From Plakobranchus ocellatus (Eukaryota > Mollusca > Gastropoda > Plakobranchidae), in contig BLXT01001848.1 in assembly GCA_019648995.1 (NCBI GenBank), positions 2,438,470 through 2,461,523 on the forward strand: a DNA stretch of 23,054 bases. Direction: 5' to 3'. The position numbers and the translations under genes were made by a program. The notes under the pieces are model-generated. The model made no database searches. It was not told where the DNA came from and saw nothing but the letters and a program-made list of their open reading frames with translations. Below, piece after piece: positions 1-7,800 of this stretch. Each line of letters opens with the position of its first letter. Position 1 is the first letter of the stretch.

Positions 1-31
1 AAGATAGATAGGGAGAGAGATTGAGAGAGCC

Positions 32-97
<66 letters not shown>
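1..97. repeat. (GA)n microsatellite
   Basis: The window opens with imperfect GA-rich sequence that becomes an uninterrupted GA dinucleotide run from about 46 to 97. A second GA tract lies at 4594-4649, just before the host gene. No gene is associated with it here. Confidence 0.95.
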
Positions 98-99
<2 letters not shown>

Positions 100-493
100 T
101 GTTAAGCTATTAAGGAAAATTTCTTCCTTTAGTATCTTGTCTGAAACAGACATCGGTGGTCACGTTCGCCCCTTCAAACCTATTCGCAAATAAGCTTATA
201 AAGTTGTTGTTGCTACAATAACTCATTGCCAAAAAGACTGTCAATAAAAGCTTGCTTTCAGTCTCTTGATGGTGATTGCCAAGTGCTCTCAACCATTGCA
301 AATATGCCCTAAAAGTTGCAGTTGCCTCCATCTTATGGATTTAATCAATCGTCGTTCAACGTTTAACTTTTTTCCGTACCGTTTCATTGGACCTTTATCC
401 GTCCATATCTTCATCGCTCTTCTCATAAATTATATCCCTACAGTTTTCAGCAAGGCTAAAGGAATCAAGTGAGAAATTGTCAATCAGTCAATT
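98..493. other. Unassigned sequence
   Basis: I recognise no gene, RNA or repeat end in this stretch. The minus strand has a 73-codon open frame (331 down to 110) that starts in a good initiation context (A at -3, G at +4). Its translation resembles no family I know, so it is not called as a gene. Confidence 0.4.
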
Positions 494-682
494 TCACTCA
501 AGGAGAAAAACCCACAGGCTTTTTGTCATTTGGAATATTTACTCGGTCACGACCTTAGATTGTGTCGCAATTGCATGAACGAGGAAATGGGGCTTGTATG
601 TAAGCAAATGCCATTCCTGTCATAGATCCAACTGTCTTCTCAGTGTGTTTGCGTCACATTTAGACCCAACATAAGGCTTGCC
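494..682 (+). repeat. Dispersed repeat, copy A
   Basis: This segment matches the reverse complement of 14245-14420. Shared blocks include GGAATATTTAC, GGTCACGACCTT, GGAAATGGGGCT and CAACTGTCTTCTCAGTGT, in the same order and with similar spacing. Copy B lies immediately 5' of the broken THAP exon on the minus strand, so the repeat probably represents the promoter or 5' leader of a multicopy THAP gene or THAP-transposase element. No THAP coding sequence follows copy A. The match to copy B is direct; the link to THAP is inference. Confidence 0.8.
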
Positions 683-1432
683 ATAACGTGCAAATAATTC
701 TTAATGTATAAACTTGTTTATTAGTGAAGGTTTTTCATCAATGTGTCCATTATGAACGGTGAGTGGGCAAAAGGCTACATCGCCTTCTCAAGTTGGTCGT
801 CGGCTATATTCGCAATTGTATACACTATACATGTTGAGAGCGAGGCTAAATTGCCAGGAAATGGCAAGGTCATTATTTTCTTTCGTCGGTTAAATTTACA
901 TCGTAACGACCTTTTAAACAATTTTTTGCACATTGAAACGAACGTTGAATGCTTTTATGAACCAGCTTCTTTTATTGTCGGTATTTCGATAAAAATTCTC
1001 AAATTTTGCCCTTTTTTCGAAAGCATAATGTTTTGTTTTTATTTCACTTTATATTGTCCGATTGAGACTAAAGATATTTTAGATTAACGGGCATTTATGT
1101 ATGTAAATGAGTCTCTAGGAGCCATGAACATGTATTAGATGGCGTTGTCAGTAACAGCACCTTTTGAGGACCGACACATTTTTGTTGCTGTGAAGTTTGA
1201 AACAGTCACTTTTTTCTCCCTTGCTATTTTTCTCCAACATAATATAAAAAGTAAACTGTAAACTCTATTGAGAGGAGATTTTGATAAACTTTATTCTGAT
1301 GTTTATTTCGTCTGATTCTGTGAGAAAAGAATGGCTGCTTTGCTTCTATCTGAGCTCGTCAGGCGGGTTTTGAGTGCCTACTTTTAGTTCTCGTGCCTTT
1401 TTAAATTTGAAATCCATTCTCCCATATGTAAC
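683..1432. other. Unassigned AT-rich sequence
   Basis: A 114-codon + strand open frame at 743-1087 has no recognisable domain, and its hydrophobic stretches look like translated T-rich DNA. No splice-linked exon, RNA gene or element end is visible. Confidence 0.4.
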
Positions 1433-1449
1433 TTGTGGCGCACTCTCAA
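1433..1449 (+). repeat. Left arm of 17-bp inverted repeat
   Basis: TTGTGGCGCACTCTCAA is a perfect reverse complement of 2119-2135. The Gypsy-derived coding similarity begins within about three bases of this arm. The pair therefore brackets the fossil almost exactly. Confidence 0.85.
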
Positions 1450-2104
1450 TTTTGGTGGCCAGCTCCTCAGCCCAGTCTCATATCGACGACCTCAACGCGG
1501 TTTTCCATCGACTGCAACATCATGGACTGGTAATCAAACTTGAGAAATGTCTGTTCGGAGTGTCATCACTTGATTTTTTGGGACATCAAGTTTCCGCGGC
1601 GGGCTCAGTGCCCATGCTTTCTCGGGTTAGTGCGGTAAGGATTTTCCTCAACCAAGAGATGTCAAAGCGCTTCAAGAGTTCCTTGGAATAATGAATTTTT
1701 ACCACCGTTTCATCCCCAACCTCGCTTCAATCCTGCGCCCCCTCTATCAAGTCATAAAAACATCCAAACCGCGTCAAGCTCTCAATTGGACCAATGAAAT
1801 GACCCAATCCTTCTATTCAAGCAAACAAGCCTTGGCAGAGGCAACTATGCTAGTCCATCCTTGCACGGACTATCCATTCGCTCTAACATGCGATGCATCT
1901 GATGTGGCCATCGGCGCCGTCCTGGAACAGTATGCGCATGGTCGCTGGGAACCACTCACCTTTTTCAGTCGACAACTGCGTAAACCAGAGATTAAGTACA
2001 GTACTTTCGACAGAGAACTCCTGGGCGTTCATTTGGCTACACGTCATTTTCGCTACATGTTAGAGGGAAGACAGTTCACCATTTACACGGATCTCAAACC
2101 AAAA
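1447..2104 (+). mobile_element. Ty3/Gypsy pol fossil fragment (RT end to RNase H)
   Basis: Conceptual translation shows the end of a reverse-transcriptase palm (ILVASSS, the residues that follow the catalytic Asp pair), the conserved LEKC...FLGHQVSAAG segment, the FYHRFIPNLA connection region and an RNase H domain (LTCDASDVAIGAVLEQ; TFFSRQLRKPE; YSTFDRELLGVHLA; FTIYTDLKP). This order is diagnostic of Ty3/Gypsy LTR retrotransposons. The fragment is broken, has no LTRs, protease or integrase around it, and comes from a different lineage from the element in intron 1. Short inverted repeats lie at both edges. It is an old, inactive fossil. Confidence 0.93.
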
Positions 2105-2124
2105 TGTTTCGTTTTGGTTTGAGA
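2092..2124. repeat. Perfect 13-bp-stem hairpin
   Basis: TCTCAAACCAAAA (2092-2104) is followed by a 7-base loop and then its exact reverse complement (2112-2124). The left stem is the last stretch of the Gypsy similarity and the right stem runs into the 17-bp inverted-repeat arm at 2119-2135. This geometry suggests a template-switch or foldback junction at the end of the fossil. Confidence 0.8.
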
Positions 2125-2135
2125 GTGCGCCACAA
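2119..2135 (-). repeat. Right arm of 17-bp inverted repeat
   Basis: This arm is the exact reverse complement of 1433-1449, about 670 bases away. It overlaps the stem of the hairpin at 2092-2124. Confidence 0.85.
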
Positions 2136-3296
2136 ACTTAAGAAAAAAAGCCACATTGCTAACTTTAAAAGCCTTTCGGCAGCTATGAAATGTTTAACAT
2201 GGGTCTATAATAAGATTCCTAACTCTGTACAGATTATATGTCTAAATCTAACGGTTTTTCGGCATTGTTTACACCCGTGCCTTATTTCGGCTAAACCACG
2301 TGATAAACCAGATTAGAGTAACTGAAAAAAGACGTCATCGCTGGGATTTTCCCCTGTTTCCACTAAACTTAAGATAACCCAAACTGAACAACGCTACCTA
2401 AGAGAGAATTTCGAAAGAGAAAATTTTTAACGCTTGGATCTCACAAAGGCTTTGCTTTTTTTTTTTTTTTTGTTTTGTTTGCCTTGTTGCCGTGCAACGT
2501 GACTATTGGCTATCACCTGGTTGCCGGGCGCTGGGCTAGTTCCATGTCACTGCATTTTTCTGCATAAACACTAGCTCAGCGTATCAGCGATTTAGCTCAA
2601 CTTTTCGAAAAAAAAGCTTTTTAAAAAATCGGAGCCTATTGTAATTCAAACTGAGATACCCTAGGCTAGATTTAGAAACATGTATTAGAGCGCAAGGTCA
2701 GTTTTTTTATTGCTTAATTTGATGCGTTTCAAGAGTAAAATCGAACATGGAACTAGTCGGCCTAACAAGTAATCGTAGATTTAACCTCAAAACTTTAAAA
2801 TCTGATCATACGTTTTGGAAAAACTTTAGAATGAATAAGCAATCGAAATAGACGAACCAATCTATGCAATAATACATCTAAATTTGTATAGCTGTTAATT
2901 TTCTATCTAGTCTGAGTTTTTATATAGATCTAATAGAAACAACTCTGGCTTTGACCGGGCAACAGTTAGTAGTTGCTAAAGTCACCTTTCAAGTTCGGAA
3001 AAAAAAACTAAAAATAATATTATGCAACAAGGCATCGCTCTCTCTGGAAAAATGATATTTCAGTTTAAAAACTTTCAACCTCAGTTTGATCAGATCTTTA
3101 GATAAAAAAACCGATATCTATTAAGTCTTTTTTAAGATCAAATAATTTTACAGATATTCAAAAAGGTTTCAAATTAGTAATTCCCTTGCCGCACCATCTC
3201 CCCATTTTCCCCCTCTGTTTTTCTCTCTCTCTGTCTTTCCCTAAGACACACGCCCTCTTCCTTCTCTCTTTCTGTAGTAATAAAAAAAAAAGATTC
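2136..3296. other. Unassigned AT-rich sequence
   Basis: No coding region is recognisable. The stretch has homopolymer T and A runs, one TAGATCTA palindrome near 2926, and a pyrimidine-rich tract at about 3190-3275. Confidence 0.5.
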
Positions 3297-4033
3297 CGAG
3301 CTGTACATATGACCTTCTGCCCTCCAATACAAACTTAGTGCGCTGCGGAATGAAAGATGATCCCACATGCCTACTGTGCCATGGCAAGCAGACTACAGAG
3401 CACATTTTCAGATTCTGCAAGGTCGCTTTAAGTCAGGGCTGGTACACGTGGCGGCACAACATGGCGATACAAGGACTTGCTATAGCAATGTGTGATGCAA
3501 AAGATCTGCCTATCCAACCAAATGCAAGGGTACTAGTATTCTCATCTGAAGATGGAACCAAATCCTGGCGTGATAGCTCTGCTAGCATAGATGCCCAGAG
3601 GGAGAGCTTATTGTATAGTGTGACGACTGGAAATTGCCAGCCGACCTGCCCGAATGGAAAAAAAAAGATATTAAAATAATCCAAGAATGAGGCCTGACAT
3701 CGTATTCCATTCAAGTGCTTCTCGAAAAATATCATGGTCGAACTTGCAGTACATACGAGAATAGAATAGAAGAGGGAAATACATATAAAAGAGAGAAGTA
3801 TAAAAGCTTGAAAAAGGATATGGAACAAGCTGGATGCAAATTCCAAATATTGCTTATAACTGATGTAGGCGCCAGTTGAGATGTTTGAACATCAGCCTAT
3901 AACCTTTTGAACATCAGCCTACGACATTCTGAGCAAACTCTCCATCACAGCCCAGAGAGGAATCAAACTTCTTAAACCACTCGATGAGACTGATCAAAAT
4001 AGATCCACATGGATTTGGGGTAGGAGGAAATGA
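3297..4033 (+). pseudogene. R2/NeSL/Hero-type LINE, 3' end of ORF2 (zinc knuckle and restriction-like endonuclease)
   Basis: The translated segments match, in order, the C-terminal end of the early-branching LINEs that carry a restriction-like endonuclease. First comes YDLLPSNTNL, then a zinc knuckle TCLLCHGKQTTEHIFRFC (Cys, Cys, His, Cys) and YTWRHN (about 3310-3470). Next come the nuclease signatures RPDIV, VELAV and KREKYKSL (about 3685-3815), and finally a C-terminal WIWGRRK followed by TGA at 4031. The first frame is open to about 3680, and at least two frame changes occur through the endonuclease region. The reverse transcriptase is missing, so the copy is 5'-truncated and dead. A short direct repeat, TTGAACATCAGCCTA, occurs twice near 3884-3920. 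Assignment to R2, NeSL or Hero within this group is uncertain. Confidence 0.82.
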
Positions 4034-4077
4034 GCAGTTACTGTATGAGTAATTAGTTTCCTCCAACTATCGGGAGT

Positions 4078-4165
4078 ATTATCGGCACAATCGTTAGAGT
4101 GTTTGGTAAAGGCGCCACAGTTCGAAAGGAAAAAGGTTGTGGGTTAAAACCTAAAAAGCTTGGAC
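4078..4165 (+). repeat. Degenerate tRNA-derived SINE head
   Basis: CGGCACAATCGTTAGAG resembles an internal polymerase III A box, and about 50 bases later GGGTTAAAACC resembles a B box. The order and spacing fit a tRNA-like SINE head. It lies in the sequence that follows the LINE ORF end, so it could instead be part of that element's 3' tail. The boxes are degenerate and no right end is defined. Confidence 0.4.
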
Positions 4166-4335
4166 TCAGAAAAAGGTAGCTGAGGACATCTAGCATTCAT
4201 AGTCTTAATGGGGCCCGGCACCCTTAGAGAGTCAAAAGTTCAGGGCTGAAATACATTTTCTTGAAGTGGTTCTTCTCTGAAGACTCTGAGCTGCCTTGCT
4301 CTCATACGAGTATCTCTCTACACGAGAGAGAAAAA

Positions 4336-4494
4336 AAATATAGTAATAGTGAACAACCACCAACTCAAATTTATAAAAGCAAATAAAACAACACAGAGTA
4401 CACGTAAGAACGTTTCGCCCTAAAAGGCTTTATTAGTGTTGTTTTATTTGTTTTTATAAGTTCGAGTTGGTGGTTGTTTACTTTTACTATATTT
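4336..4494. repeat. 58-bp inverted repeat
   Basis: The arms at 4336-4393 and 4437-4494 are reverse complements over 58 bases with five mismatches by my count. They are separated by a 43-base loop. The innermost 14 base pairs are perfect. Confidence 0.9.
4394..4436 (-). ncRNA. Hammerhead-ribozyme-like core (degenerate)
   Basis: Read on the minus strand the loop is CTAATAA, then AGCCTTTTAGGGC (a short stem II hairpin), then GAAAC, then GTTCTTACGT (an ACGT/ACGT stem III hairpin). The perfect inner arms of the inverted repeat form a long stem I. This is the type I hammerhead layout (CUGAUGA, stem II, GAAA, stem III) found in Penelope-like elements. Two conserved core positions differ (CUAAUAA instead of CUGAUGA) and the expected cleavage-site base is not a clear match, so self-cleavage is unlikely. 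The identification rests on layout and the GAAAC box. Confidence 0.55.
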
Positions 4495-4590
4495 ATTTCA
4501 TTGCCTTCAACCACCAATGCATCTTCAGGATCCTTAAACTTATTAATCTGTTTCTGGGAGTGCGGTATTTGTATACATTTTTTACTTCTA

Positions 4591-4593
<3 letters not shown>

Positions 4594-4649
<56 letters not shown>
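4594..4649. repeat. (GA)n microsatellite upstream of the GPR107-like gene
   Basis: A pure GA run of about 56 bases ends some 135 bases before the start codon of the host gene. It lies in the probable promoter or 5' leader. No TATA box can be assigned with confidence; TTATATAAA occurs near 4673. Confidence 0.9.
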
Positions 4650-4654
<5 letters not shown>

Positions 4655-4729
4655 AAGCAAATATTACAATGTTATATAAATGATAATAATATTATCTTAC
4701 TTTTCACACCGGTACTTTAAAGACGAAAC

Positions 4730-4747
4730 ATGACAAAAACGAAGTAA
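4730..4747 (+). promoter_or_regulatory. Possible short upstream ORF in the 5' leader
   Basis: ATG ACA AAA ACG AAG TAA is a five-codon open frame that ends 37 bases before the main ATG. If transcription starts upstream of it, it could reduce initiation at the main ATG. The transcription start is unknown. Confidence 0.25.
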
Positions 4748-4784
4748 TCTCCAAGTAGCACTCAGAAACGTCATTATTTTCAAC

Positions 4785-4892
4785 ATGGCCGTTTACGTGG
4801 TAAACAGGAAGGCAAGATGGCATCATCTTGTCTTTATTCTTATGTTTATGACTCATGTATCGTATGGATGGATTCATAATTTAAAATTACAG
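4785..4892 (+). CDS. GPR107: GPR107-like coding exon 1 (signal peptide)
   Basis: The 36 codons start at an ATG in good context (AACATGG). Residues 12-28 (WHHLVFILMFMTHVSYG) form a signal peptide with likely cleavage after the Gly. The mature protein would begin WIHNLKLQ, which corresponds to the conserved start of the GPR107 luminal domain. The donor is CAG|GTAAAA, phase 0. Joining to exon 2 gives LKLQ-NDRRSH, as expected for the family. The exon lies 10.9 kb from exon 2, so an annotation pipeline could miss it. Confidence 0.88.
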
Positions 4893-7800
4893 GTAAAAAG
4901 GACTCTAAATACATGTATAAATTTATATATATATATATATATCTTATATATGCCCAAATATAGTGTATACGCTATGCGGCTATTGTTGGTCTGATTTTAC
5001 TGTTTAAATCAAGATTAGCAGAGAATTTCCAAATAGATCTAAATTAGATCTAGATTGATCTGTTGCATAACTATGCATTCATAATAATATCGGTATGAAG
5101 TACGATGCATATTGTGCTATCTTAATTCTTATGTAAGGTATCAATTAAGTACTCTCTTATCCAAACATTCCTTGAGTCGAGTCATTGTTGTATCATCCTA
5201 TTATACAAATATTGTGATAACTCGGTCAACAACAAACTCCAGAACATAACATGGTGTCAGACGGGTTATTAACTGGCTTTTCTTGAACATAAGGTATGGA
5301 TTAGCTATCGCGACTGCTCTCCTCGTCTTACATGATAAGCTTTCCCTACCTATTTAATAGTCACACACACAGGCCACACTGATTTGATTCGTTTTCAAGA
5401 GAAACTACCCACAATAGTTTTTAGGCATACAAATCTTGTAGGCTTCCCTTGCATTTCACAGTGCGCACTGCAGGAGGATAACGCTGTAAACCTAAGTGCT
5501 TTGATTACAGAGCAAAGAAAAAAAAATTGAGGAACACTTTAGCAGATAAACTTCGCTGACCATTTACAAAGATTGAACGTATCAACAAGACAAGAAAAAA
5601 TGGAACATTTAAAGCAACCTCCTGAACTTGATTTTTCAGCAGCAAGTGACGTCTCCTTGGCATAAAGGTGGCGCAAGCAAATGGAGCCAAATTTGGCGAT
5701 GACTGAGAAATCAGAAAAAGAAAAATGCTCAGCATTCCTCTACATAATGGGTATTGAAGGTTGTGAAATTTTCAACACATTTGGAATAGAAGAAGAAAAT
5801 AGAAACAAAATTGATATAAATAATGTTTGAAAAATTTGACGTATATTGCAATCCAAAGGAGAATTCGACAGTTGAAAGGTACAAATTCAACACAAGGAAT
5901 CAGTTACCAACTGAAACCTTTGACCAATATCTAGTGGATTTGAAAGTGATGTCTAAGAAGTGCAAGTCCGGAAACCTACAAGAAGAGCTACTAAGGGACA
6001 GGTTGGTTTGCGGCATCATAAGTGAAAAGCTAAAAGAATGCCTGCTGCGTGAGGACAAAGTAACCCTTGACAAGGCTGTCGACATCTGCTGCGCTGCTGA
6101 AGAGTCACAGAAGCATATAAAAATGATGGAAACAGAGTGTAAAGTTAACAAAATAGAGAAGAAAAAACCATCTAGGCCTACACCATCAAAGCATCCACAG
6201 AAACAAAGGTCTCAAAATGCATGTGTGTGGTGCGGAAAGCAACATCCTTTAAGATTGTGCCCTGCTTTTGGAAAAAAAAATTCAGCATGTGGCAAACCAA
6301 ACCACTTCAAAGATGTGTGCCGCTCCAGTCATGTACATGACTTGGCCAACGAAGAAAGCGACAATGATGGCTATGAAGAAGGAGAGAAAGGGTTGTTTGT
6401 TGGCATGATAGGCAGAAAAACGTATGAGGATAGAGATAAACTGTTCGTACATGCAGATGTGCTAGGCACGAGTATCAAATTCAAAGTCGACACCGGAGCT
6501 CAAGCGAATGTCTTCCCGCAAAAAATTTACCAAAGATTGAAAGATGTGTCGATGACAAAAACAACGCAGAAACTAACAAATTACACTGGTAACAGGCTGC
6601 ATGAACTCGGAAAGTGCACCATCGAAATCATGGGAGTACCCTTAAACTTCTTTGTTACCGACATGAATGAAGATGTGATCCTAGATTTGAAAGCATCTCA
6701 AAACCTACAGCTAATCAAAATACTGACAGTCGGCCCAAAGACCAAGGATAAAAAGAAGTCAAAGGATAACGACATCGTAAATGAATACAAAGATGTTTTC
6801 CAAGGATTAGGGTGCACAGGAATTCCAGTGCATATTGAGTTGGACCCAAAGGCTGTTCCAGTCGTCCACCCTCCTCGCAGAATTCCTTTAACTTTGAAAG
6901 ATAAAGTAAAAGAAGAGCTAGGCAGAATGGAGGATATGGGAGTGATAGTGAAGTAAGACGGCCCAACACCATGGGTGAACTCCATGGTTGTGTTAGAAAA
7001 ACCGAATGAAGCTCTGCAAATCTGCGTGGATCCCAGGGACCTGAATAAAGCCATTCAGCGTGAACATTTTTCAATTCCTTCACCTGATGAAATTACGGCC
7101 AAGATGAGTGGCGCAAAATTCTTTTCTAAATTTGATGCTGCCAGCGGATTTTGGCAAATCCTGCTAGACCAAGAAAGTTGTCAACTTTGCACATTTGAAA
7201 ACCATTTGGGAGACATTCGTTTCTGCGATACCCCTTTGATATTAGCCCAGCACCAGAAATATTTATCAAAAGGATGGAAGAAATATACCGTGATAAAGAA
7301 GGTGTAGAAAGCTGTTTTGATGTTATAATAACGTGGAGTGGCACTCTCGAGGAACTGAAAGAGAGAGAAAGAGCGTGTTTGGAGAAAGCAAGATGCGCTA
7401 ACCTGAAGTTCAGGAAAGAAAAAACAGAGCTTTGTCAAATTGAACACAAGTATTTGGGACATATTATTTCAGCTGAGGGTTCGAGGGCTTTTCCAGATAA
7501 AATTGAAGCAATTAAAACAATAAATCCAAAAGACAAAAAAGAGCTTCAACGCTTCTTGGGCATGGTCACATATGTTGGAAAATACATACCCAATCTGTCT
7601 CAGATCACACATCAATTAACAGTGCTTCTTCAAAAAGAAATTGTGTGGCACTGGACGGATACCCATGAAAGTGCCGCTTAGTGCGATCAACCGTTAGGCA
7701 GTCTGAACCCCGCTGGGCGCCAAGCATACAAAATGAAGAAATCATTGACTTTCACCCCCGATTTTGGCATTACGAGAAATCATTGATCATATTAAAACTT

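Larger units (their letters stand above)
4318..4600. mobile_element. Short Penelope-like or retrozyme-like insertion with 13-bp flanking direct repeats
   Basis: CTACACGAGAGAG occurs at 4318-4330 and again at 4588-4600, exactly flanking 257 bases. That segment contains a 58-bp-armed inverted repeat with a hammerhead-like loop. A long direct repeat at the edges suggests a target-site duplication made during retrotransposition, although the right copy merges into a GA microsatellite and could partly be coincidence. Penelope-like elements and retrozymes are known to carry hammerhead motifs. No GIY-YIG or RT coding sequence is present. Confidence 0.5.

Noticed and set aside
110-331. A 73-codon minus-strand open frame with a good start context, possibly a divergent gene
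   Set aside because: Its translation resembles no family I know, and no linked exon or transcript signal supports it.
743-1087. A 114-codon + strand open frame
   Set aside because: It has no recognisable domain. The composition fits T-rich noncoding DNA, and the length is not unusual for a window this size.
4467-4683. Two overlapping + strand frames ending in Arg-Glu repeats
   Set aside because: They are translations of the GA microsatellite and the foldback arm.
6698-7462. Several minus-strand frames over the Gypsy reverse-transcriptase region
   Set aside because: They are antisense shadows of the fossil pol region and show no similarity of their own.
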